Shown: in pieces, positions 20,854 through 32,073 of the stretch | Position numbering within the stretch: position 1 is the stretch's first letter | Layout: every line of letters begins with the position of its first letter | NCBI GenBank assembly: GCA_029261855.1 | Contig: JAJDAN010000042.1 | Location: forward strand, 1-64,000 | Direction: 5' to 3' | Length of the DNA: 64,000 nucleotides | Source of the DNA: Deltaproteobacteria bacterium | Lineage (GTDB): Bacteria; Myxococcota_A; UBA9160; UBA4427 | Notes under the pieces: generated by a model | Told to the model about the DNA's origin: nothing | Databases searched by the model: none | Seen by the model: the letters and a program-made list of their open reading frames with translations, nothing else | Made by a program: the position numbers and the translations under genes

Positions 20854-23205
20854 ATGCGGAACCGATCTCTTGCGAGCCTGCTCCTCACCCTGATCGGCGT
20901 TTCGCTCCTGACGGGTTGCCAGGACAAGGGACCCGACCGGGTCTACAGCGTCGCCAACGGTTGCTACGCGGTCGGCGCCTATTCAGGTAGTTCGGCGGGC
21001 AAGCCCGGGGCTGGCAAGCGATCGTTGCTGCCCGCTTTCCTGGCCGTGTCCGAGGACGGCTCGAGCTACGGCTTCGCCGCGCCGCACGAACGCGACGCGG
21101 CCGCCTTCTTCCTGAAGCCGGCGGCGCTCGGCACCTATCTCCTCTACGACGAGGACGGCTCCTATCTCAGCTCGGATGGATCGGCGCTGCAGCGCACGAG
21201 CGAGCTCGAGTCCGACATCCGGCTCGTCGACGACAGCTTCGAGTCTCCCGCCGAGTGGGACCTCGTCGCTCCGGAGAAGCACGGGCGCAGCCTTCAGCTG
21301 CGACACCGCCGCTCGGGCCGCTACCTCACGGGCGAGGGTCTCGTCGACGACGCCGGGCAGGCCGCGCAGGTGGTGCTGCTCGAGACGGACGGCTGCGCCG
21401 AATTTCCCGAAGCCAGCCTCGACGCCGAGGGGCAGGTCGAGGTCACACGCTTCGAGGACGGCGATCTCTTCGGCTTCGTGGACACGCATTCGCATATCCT
21501 TTCGAACTTTGGCTTCGGCGGTGGCGGCATCTTCCACGGCGCTCCCTTCCATCGCCTGGGCATCGAGCACGCGCTGTCCGACTGCGAGCAGTTTCACGGA
21601 GAAGACGGACGCAAGGACCTGTTCGGCTGGGGCTTCGACAACCCCGGGGACTCCGACGCGCTGCTGGTCGCGTTCGTCACGGGCCAGACGCCGGAGCCCA
21701 ATCACGTCACGACGGGCTACCCGGACTTCACCGATTGGCCGAGCGCCCACTTCAGCTCGACCCACCAGGTGCAGTACTACAAGTGGCTCGAGCGCGCGTA
21801 CCTGGGAGGCCTGCGCCTCGTCGTGCAGCACGCGACAACCAACCAGATCATCTGCGATCTGATGGTCGGCGCGGGGATCCAGGAGACCCGCTACTCGTGC
21901 AACGACATGGTCGGTGTGGACCGCATCGTCGACGAGGTCCACGCGATGGAGGCGTACATCGACGCTCAGGAGGGCGGACCGGGCAAGGGCTGGTTCCGCA
22001 TCGTCACCTCGCCCAAAGAGGCGCGACGGGTGATCAAGAGCGGAAAGCTGGCGGTGGTTCTGGGCATCGAGACGTCGAACCTCTTCGACTGCTTCCTGGT
22101 GCCGTCCGACGAATTCCCCGCCTGCAGCGAGCAGGACGTGCTCGACCGGCTCGACGCCTACCACGCACGCGGTGTGCGCGTGCTCTTCCCCGGCCACAAG
22201 TACGACAACGCGTTCACCGCGGGCGACGGACACAAGGAAATCATCGAGCTCGGGAACTTCATCCAGACCGGGCACTTCTCGAACTTCACCCCAGACTGCG
22301 ACCCCGACGTCCCGACGGTCTTCGACCGCGGTGCATCGGCGTTCCCGGGTCTGCTCGAGCCGCGGGCCGATTATTTCGCACCGCCCCCGAATGACTTCAG
22401 CGGCTTCCTCGCAGACCCCGTAGGCACTCTGTTGCCGTTCTTGCCGCTCTTCCTCGTGCCTCCCACCGGCGAGGAGGTCTGCCAGGCCGCGGGCATCACG
22501 CCCCTGGGCGAGTTCCTCGTCCTGCAGATGATGCAGCGCGGGATGATCCTCGAGATCGACCACATGCCGCGCAAGACCTACAAGCGCGTGTTCGAGATGC
22601 TCGAGCAGAACGACTATCCCGCCGCCGGCACCCACGGTCTCAACAACGGCGGCCAGTTGTACGGCCTCGGCGGCGTATCGAAGACGGGCTTCGGCCGCTG
22701 CCGCTCGGCGACCGAGACGGCGACCATGGACGATGGGTTCCAGAATCGCATTGCGCTCATCGAAGACAACGGCGGCTTCCCGGCCGAAGGCCTGGGGCTC
22801 GACCTGAACGGCTTCGCCGGTGCGCCCGGCCCCCGCTTCGGCCCGAACAGCGTCTGCGGGTCCACTCCCCAGGACGACCCCGTCACCTACCCCTTCACTT
22901 CGTATGCCGGCGACGTCGTCTTCGACGAGCCGTGGGTCGGCAATCGCGCCGTCGACTTCAACACCGAGGGCCTGGCGCACATCGGCCTGCTCCCGGAACT
23001 GATCGACGACGTGCGCCGGGACGGCGTGAGCGACGCCGAGCTCGAGCCGTTGTTCAAGTCCGCCGAGGGCTACATCCGGATGTGGGAGAAGGCCGAGCGC
23101 CGGGGTGCGGCCCTGCGCGGAGAGAAGCCGCGCAAGTACAAGTACAAGTACAAGCACAAGCGCCAGGGCGGCTGGAGCTGGCGGGACTTCCTCGACAAGC
23201 GCTGA
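20854..23205 (+). CDS. Lipoprotein membrane dipeptidase/amidohydrolase-like
   Basis: Lipobox LLTGC; FVDTHSHILSNFG; VVLGIETSN; EIDHMPRKTYKRV; C-terminal KYKYKYKHKR. Confidence 0.65.
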   Translation: MRNRSLASLLLTLIGVSLLTGCQDKGPDRVYSVANGCYAVGAYSGSSAGKPGAGKRSLLPAFLAVSEDGSSYGFAAPHERDAAAFFLKPAALGTYLLYDEDGSYLSSDGSALQRTSELESDIRLVDDSFESPAEWDLVAPEKHGRSLQLRHRRSGRYLTGEGLVDDAGQAAQVVLLETDGCAEFPEASLDAEGQVEVTRFEDGDLFGFVDTHSHILSNFGFGGGGIFHGAPFHRLGIEHALSDCEQFHGEDGRKDLFGWGFDNPGDSDALLVAFVTGQTPEPNHVTTGYPDFTDWPSAHFSSTHQVQYYKWLERAYLGGLRLVVQHATTNQIICDLMVGAGIQETRYSCNDMVGVDRIVDEVHAMEAYIDAQEGGPGKGWFRIVTSPKEARRVIKSGKLAVVLGIETSNLFDCFLVPSDEFPACSEQDVLDRLDAYHARGVRVLFPGHKYDNAFTAGDGHKEIIELGNFIQTGHFSNFTPDCDPDVPTVFDRGASAFPGLLEPRADYFAPPPNDFSGFLADPVGTLLPFLPLFLVPPTGEEVCQAAGITPLGEFLVLQMMQRGMILEIDHMPRKTYKRVFEMLEQNDYPAAGTHGLNNGGQLYGLGGVSKTGFGRCRSATETATMDDGFQNRIALIEDNGGFPAEGLGLDLNGFAGAPGPRFGPNSVCGSTPQDDPVTYPFTSYAGDVVFDEPWVGNRAVDFNTEGLAHIGLLPELIDDVRRDGVSDAELEPLFKSAEGYIRMWEKAERRGAALRGEKPRKYKYKYKHKRQGGWSWRDFLDKR

Positions 23206-23206
23206 G

Positions 23207-23983
23207 CTACTTCCCCGGGAAACGAGGGTCGCGCTTCTCGAGGAAGGCGGCGATGCCTTCCGTCTTGTCTTCCGTGGCGAAGACCGCGCCGAAGGCCGTC
23301 TGCTCCAGCGTGTGGGCCACTCGGATGTCCGCGTCCTGGGCCTCCTGCAGCACCCGCTTGGCGGAAGCGACGGCAATGGAGCCGTTGCCTGCCACCGCCT
23401 CCCCCACGGCGATCGCCTTCGCGACGAGCTCGTCGGGCTCGAAGACCCGGTTCGCGAGACCGATCCGAAGTGCTTCGTCCGCCTTGAGATTCTGACCGGA
23501 AAGCACGATCTCCTTCGCCCACGCGATCCCGACGCGGCGGGTCACCCGACTGGTCCCCCCGAAGCCGGGGATCAGCCCGAGGTGCACTTCCGGCTGGCCG
23601 AAGACGGCCTTGGTGGACGCATAGATCCAGTCGCACGCGCAGGCGAGCTCGCAGCCTCCACCCAACGCGAAGCCGTTCACCGCCGCAATCGTGGGGATCG
23701 ACAGGGCTTCGAGAGCCGCGAAGCTTTCGTGACCGAGGCGCGAGAAGGCTTCGGCCTCGAGCGGCGTCAGATGACTCATGGCCTCGATGTCGGCCCCCGC
23801 CGCGAAGGCGCGGCCTTCTCCCGTCACCACCAATGCCCGCGCGCGCGCGTCGCGACCGACCGCGTCGACGGCGCCCAACAGCTCGCGCAGCAGCCCTTCA
23901 TTCAGGGCATTCAGCGCTTCCGGGCGATTGAGGGTGAGAAGTGCCACGCTGCCGCGGCGTTCGCTGCGTACGAGTTCGGCCAA
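23207..23983 (-). CDS. Enoyl-CoA hydratase/isomerase family protein
   Basis: VALLTLNRPEALNALN, GRAFAAGADIEAM, NGFALGGGCELACACDW. Confidence 0.93.
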   Translation of the reverse strand: MAELVRSERRGSVALLTLNRPEALNALNEGLLRELLGAVDAVGRDARARALVVTGEGRAFAAGADIEAMSHLTPLEAEAFSRLGHESFAALEALSIPTIAAVNGFALGGGCELACACDWIYASTKAVFGQPEVHLGLIPGFGGTSRVTRRVGIAWAKEIVLSGQNLKADEALRIGLANRVFEPDELVAKAIAVGEAVAGNGSIAVASAKRVLQEAQDADIRVAHTLEQTAFGAVFATEDKTEGIAAFLEKRDPRFPGK

Positions 23984-24059
23984 TCTCGTGCTCCTGGTTC
24001 GTGCGAAGGACGCAAGACTCTATCATAGGCACCTACTTCACCGAGATTGGAGAACCGCC

Positions 24060-24776
24060 ATGTCCCGGATCGCCCGTGCCGCCCAGGTGCTCGGCATCGC
24101 CGCGCCCGCCCTGACCCTCGTCGGCATCGGCCTGACGCAGGTCGGGATGCCCGCCCTGATCGGCTTCGCGACCTTCGCGTTCTCGATCCTGATCGGACTG
24201 ATCGCACTCGTGCTCGGTCTCATCGGGCTCTTCCTGACGCGCGGAGACGGCGGCGGACGACGTCAGGCGCTGGTCGGCATCGCGATGGGCTGCCTGATGA
24301 TTGTGCTCGTCCTGGTCGGTCGCGCACCCGGTACCGATGCGCCGGCGATCAACGACATCACGACCAACCTCGAGGACCCGCCGGCGTTTGCCGCCCAGGG
24401 CGATCGCGACATGGCCTTCCCGCCCCCGATGTTCGCGGCCACCTACAGCGTGACCGAATACAAGGATCTGATCCGGAACGCCTACCCGGACCTCGAACCC
24501 ATCCGTCGCGCGGCGTCCGTCGACGCCAGCTACGCGGCGGCGCTCGCACGGGCCCAGGACATGGGCTGGACGGTGACCGTGGAAGACCCGGCAACAGCGA
24601 GCTTCCAGGCCCAGGACGTGACCGCCGTCTTCCGCTTCGTGGACGACATTTCGGTGCGCGTCCGTGCCGACGGCACGGGCTCGGTCATCGACGTGCGATC
24701 GAAGTCCCGGGACGGACGCGGGGACATCGGCGCCAACGCCGCCCGCATCCGAGCCTTCCGCGACGGACTCGAGTAG
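24060..24776 (+). CDS. DUF1499-like membrane protein
   Basis: N-terminal TM helices; C-terminal TASFQAQDVTAVFRFVDDISVRVRADGTGSVIDVRSKSRDGRGDIGANAARIRAF. Confidence 0.75.
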   Translation: MSRIARAAQVLGIAAPALTLVGIGLTQVGMPALIGFATFAFSILIGLIALVLGLIGLFLTRGDGGGRRQALVGIAMGCLMIVLVLVGRAPGTDAPAINDITTNLEDPPAFAAQGDRDMAFPPPMFAATYSVTEYKDLIRNAYPDLEPIRRAASVDASYAAALARAQDMGWTVTVEDPATASFQAQDVTAVFRFVDDISVRVRADGTGSVIDVRSKSRDGRGDIGANAARIRAFRDGLE

Positions 24777-24778
24777 CT

Positions 24779-26434
24779 CTAGAGCCCGAGCGCCCGGGTC
24801 GCCGTTTCCTTCGCCCAGCGGTAGTCCGCCTTGCCGGACGGTGCCCGGGTGATCTTGTCCACGTATACGAAGGCCTTCGGCAGCTTGTACGCCGCGATGT
24901 GCTCGCGAGCCACGTCCTTCATGGCGTCTTCGCCGGGCTTCGCGCCCTCGCGAAGCTGCACGATCGCCGTCACCTGCGACCCCCAGCGCTCACTCGGCGT
25001 GCCGACCACCACCGCGTCATAGATGGCGGGGTGATGCTTGAGGGCCTGCTCCACCTCTTCCGCGAAGATCTTCTCGCCGCCGCTGTTGATGGTGACCGAG
25101 TCGCGACCCAACAGCTCGAGTGAGCCGTCCGCGGCGATGCGCGCGCGATCGCCCGGCACGGAATACCGCACGCCGTCCAGGGTGGGGAAGGTGCGCGCCG
25201 TCTTGTCGGCGTCCTTGTAGTAGCCGAGCGGTACGCGCGCCTCTCGTGCCAGCCAGCCCGTCTCGGCGCTGCCGGGCTCGAGACGAGCGTCGAGTGCCTC
25301 GTTGAGCACCAGGCTGCCCGGCGCCAACTCGAACGAACCGCTCGAGGCCTTGGCTTCCGACGTCGAGGCGTGGCTCGCCTGGCTGCCACTTTCCGAAGAC
25401 CCCAGCGCGTCCATGATGCGGATGTGGGGCAGCCGCTCGAGGAACTCGGCCTTGAGGGCCGCGGTCAGGATGGCGCCCCCCGAGCTCAGCTGGAACAGGC
25501 TCGACAGGTCGTACTCCTTCTTGTCGAGCTGGTCGATCAGGGGACGACCGAAGGCGTCGCCCACGATCAACAGCACGCCCACCTTTTCGCGTTCGACCGT
25601 CGACCAGATGTCGTCCGGGTCGAGGTGATCGACGTGCTCGTTGATCACGACGGTGCCGCCGATGTGCCACATGTTGAAGGCTACCCAGTGGGCGGCGCCG
25701 TGCATGAAGGGTGGCGACGGCAGGGCGCGGATGGGACGCTTCGCGTTCTTCACGCGCTCCTGGATCTCTTCGAGGGATTCCGGCTTCCAGTTCGCCGTAA
25801 GGGCGCCGTAGAAGATGTCTTCCTGACGCCACAGAACGCCCTTCGGCATGCCCGTCGTACCGCCGGTGTAGAGGATGTAGAGGTCGTCCGCGGACAGATC
25901 GTCGGGCGGGGGCGCCGGGCTCGCCGCAGCCAGAGCCGCTTCGTAGTCGAGCGCGCCGGGCAGCAGGGCGTTGCCCGAGTCGTCGGCGATCTGCAACCAC
26001 AGCTTCACCTGCACGAGTTGGTCCCGGATCTTCTCGAGCACCGGCGCGAAGCGGGCGTGGTAGACGACCGCCTTCGCGTCCGAGTTGTCGAACAGGTAGA
26101 GAAGCTCTTCCTCGACGTAGCGGTAGTTGACGTTGAAGGGGGCACAACGGCCCTTGAAGCTGCCGACCATCGCCTCCAGATACTCGTTGCCATTCAGCGC
26201 GTAGATGGCCACGTGGTCCTGGCCGGATTCCCAGTTCTCGAGACCGCCGCGGTCCTGGTGCGCGCCGAGGCCATGGCTGCGCAACAGGTTCCCGAAGCGA
26301 CGCGTACGGTCCTGCACCTCGCGCCAGCTGAAGCGGCGGCCCCGGAAGACGATGCAGTCCCGGTCGGGAATCGCGTCTGCGATCGCTTCGTGGATGCGGC
26401 CGAGGTTCATGGGACTCGTCATTTCTGGCTCCAT
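24779..26434 (-). CDS. Acyl-CoA synthetase (AMP-binding)
   Basis: YILYTGGTTGMPKGVLW; INSGGEKIFAEEVEQAL; PSGKADYRWAKE. Confidence 0.92.
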   Translation of the reverse strand: MEPEMTSPMNLGRIHEAIADAIPDRDCIVFRGRRFSWREVQDRTRRFGNLLRSHGLGAHQDRGGLENWESGQDHVAIYALNGNEYLEAMVGSFKGRCAPFNVNYRYVEEELLYLFDNSDAKAVVYHARFAPVLEKIRDQLVQVKLWLQIADDSGNALLPGALDYEAALAAASPAPPPDDLSADDLYILYTGGTTGMPKGVLWRQEDIFYGALTANWKPESLEEIQERVKNAKRPIRALPSPPFMHGAAHWVAFNMWHIGGTVVINEHVDHLDPDDIWSTVEREKVGVLLIVGDAFGRPLIDQLDKKEYDLSSLFQLSSGGAILTAALKAEFLERLPHIRIMDALGSSESGSQASHASTSEAKASSGSFELAPGSLVLNEALDARLEPGSAETGWLAREARVPLGYYKDADKTARTFPTLDGVRYSVPGDRARIAADGSLELLGRDSVTINSGGEKIFAEEVEQALKHHPAIYDAVVVGTPSERWGSQVTAIVQLREGAKPGEDAMKDVAREHIAAYKLPKAFVYVDKITRAPSGKADYRWAKETATRALGL

Positions 26435-26482
26435 GCAGGGAGAAGTCGAGGGACTTCGAACGAGACGGTGGGGAACGGAATG

Positions 26483-27451
26483 CTAGAGCGCGCGGCAGAG
26501 GCTCCGGACGCCGAACAGTGCGTCGAGAGTCGGGGCCACCCGGCCCGGCGGCCCGCCCGGGTCGAGGGCGGCGAAGCCGCCGTCTTGAGCCTGCTCGTCG
26601 AGCAGCCGCTCGAGCAACTCGACGACGTCGAAAGTCGCCCCCGGCATCGCCTCGGCGTCGCAGGAGAACAGCACGCGCAGCACGTCGACCGCCTCGAAGC
26701 GCTGACTTCGGAAGCCCCGCTCGAGCTCGCGGCCGCACCACTGCAGGGCCTCGTCGGAAAGGTCCGGCGCACCGCCATTGGCGAAGAAGTTTGCGAAGGC
26801 GGCGATCGCGGACAGTCGGCCGTCCTCCACCCGGTCGGGGCTCCACAGGCCGGTCAGGAATCGCCCCGCCCAGTCGGTCACCTCGGGTCTGACGAAGGGC
26901 GTTCGCATCGCATAGCCCGCGAGCATCCCCGTGACGAAGAGGCGGTCGTCCGCGGCGCGCGCCTCGGCGCCGTCGGGGTCTTCGGCCTCCCGCACCGGGT
27001 CCACATGTCCCCAGGAGCCGTCCACCCGCTGGGCGCGGCCCAGCCATCCCACCAGCTTCTCGGCAACCGGACGCGTGAGGCCGCGCACCTCGGCCAGGAT
27101 CGACAAAGCTTCGAGAGCGCCCACCTGCGCGGCGTCGACACCCGCCACGCGCAGCTCGGCGCTGCGCGCCCCCGAAAAGACGAAGCCGACCGGAGGGCAG
27201 GTGCCGTCGTCCTGCTGACGCGATGCGAGCGCGTCGATGACGACGTCCGGCGACGCCGCTTCGAGCACGACGTGGGCCCGCATGAGCGCCAGCTCGTCGC
27301 CGTACGCCTCGACGAACGCGAGCCCCCGTTCGAGGGCCGTGGCTGCGCGTTCGCGCAAGGCCAGCACGGCCTGGGTGTCGTCGGGCTCCCCAGGGCTCGC
27401 GAGGCCGCCAATCTGGATCACGTCATCGGGTGTGTCGGGCGCATTCGGCAT
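26483..27451 (-). CDS. Terpene cyclase/prenyltransferase-fold (alpha/alpha toroid) protein
   Basis: QQDDGTCPP, QRVDGSWGHV, QDGGFAAL repeat-like QW motifs. Confidence 0.55.
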   Translation of the reverse strand: MPNAPDTPDDVIQIGGLASPGEPDDTQAVLALRERAATALERGLAFVEAYGDELALMRAHVVLEAASPDVVIDALASRQQDDGTCPPVGFVFSGARSAELRVAGVDAAQVGALEALSILAEVRGLTRPVAEKLVGWLGRAQRVDGSWGHVDPVREAEDPDGAEARAADDRLFVTGMLAGYAMRTPFVRPEVTDWAGRFLTGLWSPDRVEDGRLSAIAAFANFFANGGAPDLSDEALQWCGRELERGFRSQRFEAVDVLRVLFSCDAEAMPGATFDVVELLERLLDEQAQDGGFAALDPGGPPGRVAPTLDALFGVRSLCRAL

Positions 27452-27498
27452 GAGTGATCGGGGAGGTTAACCCAGCCCCCACCCCGTTTGCGGCGACG

Positions 27499-28716
27499 TC
27501 AGTCCGCTTCGAGCAGGACGCCCGTCAGGTAGCGGCCCTCGGGATGGTCCACGGCGACGGGATGATCGGCGGGCGCGCCGAGATCCGCGAGATGCCGGAG
27601 GGGCCGGCCCGCATCGAGCGATGCCCCGAATACGATCTTCCCCAGCAGGTCCGGCGTGATGTGGTGAGAGCAGGCGAAGAACAAGATGCGAGCACCCGGG
27701 GCAGCGTGCGCGATCCCATGGAGAAGGAGGTCCTTGTAGGCGCGACTCGCCCGCTGCACGTCCCCCTGCCGCCGGGCAAGCGGCGGCGGATCGATGACGA
27801 TCAGGTCCTGTGCACCGTCCTGCTCGCGAAGCGTTCCGGCGGGCTCGAGAAGGGCACCGTGCTTCCTGAGGAAAGCGAATGCGTCGTCCCGGTGGATGTG
27901 CACTTCCGTGCCAGGCGCGTTCGCTTCCAGATGCTCCGCCGCACGGTCGAGGGCCGGCTGGGACGAGTCCACCAGCGTGACCCGCGCTGCGCCCCCGCGC
28001 GCCGCGGCGACCGCGAAGCCGCCGGTGTAGCTGAAGACGTCGAGCACCCGTCGACCCGACGACAGTCGGGCAACGAGGTCACGTGCGTCGCGTTGGTCGA
28101 GATAGAAGCCCGTCTTCTGTCCGGTCTCGATATCGACCCGGAAGCGCCGGTCGCGTTCCCGGATGTCGACGGGACCCAGCGGTGCCTTTCCCCAGAGCAG
28201 CGGCTCGGACGACGGGATGCCCTCCCGGCGAGCGGAAGCGACGTCAGACCGTTCGAAGCCACAGGATGTCCCCGTCAGCTCGCGAAGACAGTCCGAGACG
28301 ATCTCCCGCCGCGCCGCCATTCCGGCGGACGAGAAGCGCAAGACGCTGACGTCGGCGTAGCGGTCGACGCTGAGCCCGGGCAGCCCGTCTCCCTCGGCAT
28401 TCACCAGCCGCATGGCGTCGGTCTCACCGATCAAGGGGTCACCGCTTCGCCGTGCGACGGACGCGGCGATGCGCTCTGTCAGCCAGTCGGGACCGGGTTC
28501 GTCGGGACCGAAAGACAGCATGCGCACGCGGATCTGCGAAGCCGGGGAGAAGTCGCCGTAGCCGACCACCTCCTTCTTCGCGGAAATCACCCGCGCCAGG
28601 GTGCCGGGGTCGGCCTCGGCCTCGCCCCGCAGCTGTGCGACTGCACCCGACATCACCCAGGGATGACGACGACGAACGGCCTTGTCCCGGCCCGGCTTCA
28701 GGAGAATCTCCAACAC
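27499..28716 (-). CDS. Class I rRNA methyltransferase (RlmI/RlmK-like)
   Basis: GTG start; PUA-like N-terminus (RRRHPWVMSGAV); QKTGFYLDQRDAR; VLDVFSYTGGFAVAAARGGA; LIVIDPPPLARR. Confidence 0.88.
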   Translation of the reverse strand: MLEILLKPGRDKAVRRRHPWVMSGAVAQLRGEAEADPGTLARVISAKKEVVGYGDFSPASQIRVRMLSFGPDEPGPDWLTERIAASVARRSGDPLIGETDAMRLVNAEGDGLPGLSVDRYADVSVLRFSSAGMAARREIVSDCLRELTGTSCGFERSDVASARREGIPSSEPLLWGKAPLGPVDIRERDRRFRVDIETGQKTGFYLDQRDARDLVARLSSGRRVLDVFSYTGGFAVAAARGGAARVTLVDSSQPALDRAAEHLEANAPGTEVHIHRDDAFAFLRKHGALLEPAGTLREQDGAQDLIVIDPPPLARRQGDVQRASRAYKDLLLHGIAHAAPGARILFFACSHHITPDLLGKIVFGASLDAGRPLRHLADLGAPADHPVAVDHPEGRYLTGVLLEAD

Positions 28717-28740
28717 GACACACCCAGGGTACCCTGTGGC

Positions 28741-29388
28741 ATGGCCGATGGAACCCGCGCGGGCTACGACGCGGTCGCTGCCGCCTACGCGGGCCGCTTC
28801 AGCGACGAGCTCGACCACAAGCCCTTCGATCGCGAGCTGCTGGACGGCTTCGCTCGGCGGCTGGCAGGCGCCGGGCCGGTGGTCGACCTCGGCTGCGGCC
28901 CAGGCCAGATCACCGCCTATCTCGCCGGGCGCGGCGTCGAGATGAGCGGCATCGATCTGTCCCAGGGCATGGTCGACCAGGCGCGGGCACAGCACCCGGA
29001 CATTCCGTTTCGGACCGGCGACATGCGCGCCCTGCCCTTCGAGGACGAGAGCCTGGCAGCGCTGGTCGCCTTCTACTCCATCATCCACATTCCACGCCCG
29101 CAGATCAGCGACGTGCTGACCGAGGCGCGCCGGGTCCTGAAGCCCGACGGACTCCTCTTGATGAGCTTCCATCTCGGATCCCGCACCGAGCACCTCGAGG
29201 AGTTCTTCGAAACGAAGGTGTCGATCGACTTCGTGTTCTTCGAACGCGACGAGATGGAACGCAACCTGGAAGCGGCCGACTTCGCGCTCGAATCCTCGCG
29301 CGAGCGCGACCCCTACCCCGACGTCGAAGCCCAGACCCGCCGCGCCTATCTGCTGGCGCGCCGCGAAGGACAGAAGCAGCCCCGATGA
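28741..29388 (+). CDS. SAM-dependent methyltransferase
   Basis: VVDLGCGPGQITAYLAGRGVEMSGIDLS. Confidence 0.88.
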   Translation: MADGTRAGYDAVAAAYAGRFSDELDHKPFDRELLDGFARRLAGAGPVVDLGCGPGQITAYLAGRGVEMSGIDLSQGMVDQARAQHPDIPFRTGDMRALPFEDESLAALVAFYSIIHIPRPQISDVLTEARRVLKPDGLLLMSFHLGSRTEHLEEFFETKVSIDFVFFERDEMERNLEAADFALESSRERDPYPDVEAQTRRAYLLARREGQKQPR

Positions 29389-30047
29389 ACCCGCCCGCTC
29401 TCGAGATCCGCACCCTCGAAACCATCGTCCCGCCCGCACCGGACCGACCGGAGATTGGCGGTCCCGATCACCCCATGCGCAAGGTCACGCGCCAGGTCGC
29501 CTTCGAGCCCGACGGCTGGACGCCCGAGCGCGCCGCGAAGGTCGCGCAGCTCTTCGACGCCATGGCGCCGGAATGGGGCGCGCGAACCACCCAGGAAAGG
29601 CAGGACGTGCTGCGCGACGCGCTCCTTCGTGGCGGCTGCGGTGACGACGCGGGCGTCTGCGTCGAGGTCGGTTCGGGGACGGGGTCGAGCACGGACGATC
29701 TTGCCCGAGTCTACGACCGCGTCGTCGCGCTCGATCTGTCCCGCGAGATGCTGCGGCACGCACCTCCCGCACCCGGGCTTCGCGTGCAGGCGGACGCGGC
29801 GCACATCCCGCTGCGCACAGGCGCCGCGGACGCCATCGTGCTGGTCAACGCCCTGCTGTTTCCGCGAGAGATGGACCGCGTGCTCGCGCGGGACGGCGTG
29901 CTCGTCTGGGTGAACTCGCTCGGCGATCGCACACCCATCCACCTTCCCGCCGCCGACGTCGCCGCCGCGCTTCCGGGGCGCTGGCACGGCGTGGCGGCCG
30001 AAGCAGGCTGGGGCATCTGGTGTACGCTCCGCCGCTTCCATGACTGA
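29385..30047 (+). CDS. SAM-dependent methyltransferase
   Basis: [33 protein letters not shown]; 4-bp overlap with upstream gene. Confidence 0.8.
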   Translation: MNPPALEIRTLETIVPPAPDRPEIGGPDHPMRKVTRQVAFEPDGWTPERAAKVAQLFDAMAPEWGARTTQERQDVLRDALLRGGCGDDAGVCVEVGSGTGSSTDDLARVYDRVVALDLSREMLRHAPPAPGLRVQADAAHIPLRTGAADAIVLVNALLFPREMDRVLARDGVLVWVNSLGDRTPIHLPAADVAAALPGRWHGVAAEAGWGIWCTLRRFHD

Positions 30048-32073
30048 CGCTCCTGGCACCACCAACCGCCTCTCGAACGAGACCAGCGCCTACCTCCGGC
30101 AACACATGCACAACCCGGTGGACTGGTATCCCTGGGGCGAAGAAGCCTTCGCGCGTGCGCGCAGCGAAGACAAGCCGCTGCTCATCTCCATCGGCTACAG
30201 CGCCTGTCACTGGTGCCACGTCATGGCCCACGAGTCGTTCGAACACGACGAGTCGGCCGCCATCATGAACGAGCTGTTCGTGAACGTGAAGGTCGACCGG
30301 GAAGAGCGCCCGGACGTGGACCAGATCTACATGGACACCGTGGTGCGCTTGACCGGCCACGGCGGTTGGCCGCTGACGGTCTTCTGCGCGCCGGACGGGC
30401 GGCCCTTCTACGCCGGCACCTACTACCCGCTCGAGCCCCGCGGTCAGGGACCGACCTTCCGCCAGATCCTCGCGGCCGTGCACGAAGCCTGGACCAAGCG
30501 CCGGGACGAAATCGAGGAGAGCGCCGGCCAGATCCTCGAAGCTCTCTCCGCGCGTCCCGAAGGCGATGCCAGTCGCCCACCCGGCGTCGCGAATCTCCTC
30601 GACGGCGCCAACCAGCTGATGCAGCAGGCCGACGCCAAGAACGGGGGCTTCGGCGGCGCACCCAAATTCCCCACGCCCACGAACCTCGAGCTGTTGCTGG
30701 CCGCAAGCCTGTACGCCCCGGACGAGGACGCCGGAACCTTCCTCGGCCACTGCGTCCTCTCGGGTCGCGAAATGGCCCGACGCGGGCTCTACGATCACCT
30801 GGGCGGCGGCTTCCATCGCTACTGCGTCGACGAGGTCTGGGCCATCCCCCACTTCGAGAAGATGCTGTACGACAACGGCCTGCTGCTGCGCGTCTATGCC
30901 GAGCTGTACCGTCGCACCCGGGACCCGGAGTTCGCCTGGCCGATTCGCGAGACCATCGCGTACCTGGTGCGCGAGATGTGCGGCGAAGAAGGAGCGTTCT
31001 ACGCCAGCCAGGATGCCGACAGCGAGGGCGAAGAAGGCCGTTTCTATGTGTGGAAGCCGCTCGAGGTGACCGCAGTGCTGGGCGACGGTGCGCCCGCGTT
31101 CCTGGAAGCGTACGGGGTGGACGACGCCGGCAACTTCGAGGGCGGTACGACCCACCTGATCGACCGCGCGCGCGCGCCGCGCGGGGAGTTCGCCGCCGAG
31201 CGCGAGACCCTGCGCCTGCACCGCAGCGAGCGCATCCCGCCCGCGACGGACACCAAGCGCGTCGCCGCCTGGAACGGCTACACGATCTCCGGCCTGGCCC
31301 GCGCGGCCAGCCAGCTCGACGATCCGGAGGTACTCGAACGCGCGGCAGAGGCGGCAGACTTCGTGCTCGAGCAGATGCGCGACGGGGGCGGACGTCTACT
31401 GCGCGTGTTCGCCGAAGGTCGCGCGCACGTGACCGGCTTCCTCGACGACCACGCGGCCCTGCTCGACGCCTGCCTCGACCTGCACCGGGCGGGTGCGGGC
31501 GCGCGCTATCTCGCCGCCGCCCGCGCGCTGGCAGACGAGATCGCCGCGCGCTTCTACGACGCGGGCGAGCGCGACCTCTTCCTGACGCCGAGCGACGGCG
31601 AGTCGCTGGTGCACCGACCGCGCTCGGACAACGACGGCGCGACGCCCCACGCCGCCGGCCAGGCCCTGCTCGGTCTCGTGCGCGTCGCCGAGATCTGCGG
31701 AGACGACAAGCTTCGGGAAGTGGTCCGGAGCGTGCTCGAGACCCACGCCTTCGTGCTCGAGCGAGCGCCGCACGCTTTCCCCACCCTGCTGCGCGCGGGC
31801 GCCCTGGCCGAGCACGGCATCTCGGTCGCGGTGATCGTCGGCGACCTCGACGATTCGGACCTGGCCGACGCCACCGGGGCCCTGGCCGTCCGCGCCCGCA
31901 AGGTCCTCGCCCCGGAGGACGCCGTCGTGATCGTGCCGCCCGGCGGCGCCGGCTCCCCGGACATCGCTTCCACGTGGTTGGCCGGTCGCGACCTGCAGGA
32001 CGGCAACCCCACCGCCTACGTCTGCCGCGGAACCACCTGCTCGCTCCCGATCACGCGTGCCGAGGACTTCTAG
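30040..32073 (+). CDS. Thioredoxin domain-containing protein (DUF255/YyaL, SPATA20-like)
   Basis: [62 protein letters not shown]. Confidence 0.93.
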   Translation: MTDAPGTTNRLSNETSAYLRQHMHNPVDWYPWGEEAFARARSEDKPLLISIGYSACHWCHVMAHESFEHDESAAIMNELFVNVKVDREERPDVDQIYMDTVVRLTGHGGWPLTVFCAPDGRPFYAGTYYPLEPRGQGPTFRQILAAVHEAWTKRRDEIEESAGQILEALSARPEGDASRPPGVANLLDGANQLMQQADAKNGGFGGAPKFPTPTNLELLLAASLYAPDEDAGTFLGHCVLSGREMARRGLYDHLGGGFHRYCVDEVWAIPHFEKMLYDNGLLLRVYAELYRRTRDPEFAWPIRETIAYLVREMCGEEGAFYASQDADSEGEEGRFYVWKPLEVTAVLGDGAPAFLEAYGVDDAGNFEGGTTHLIDRARAPRGEFAAERETLRLHRSERIPPATDTKRVAAWNGYTISGLARAASQLDDPEVLERAAEAADFVLEQMRDGGGRLLRVFAEGRAHVTGFLDDHAALLDACLDLHRAGAGARYLAAARALADEIAARFYDAGERDLFLTPSDGESLVHRPRSDNDGATPHAAGQALLGLVRVAEICGDDKLREVVRSVLETHAFVLERAPHAFPTLLRAGALAEHGISVAVIVGDLDDSDLADATGALAVRARKVLAPEDAVVIVPPGGAGSPDIASTWLAGRDLQDGNPTAYVCRGTTCSLPITRAEDF

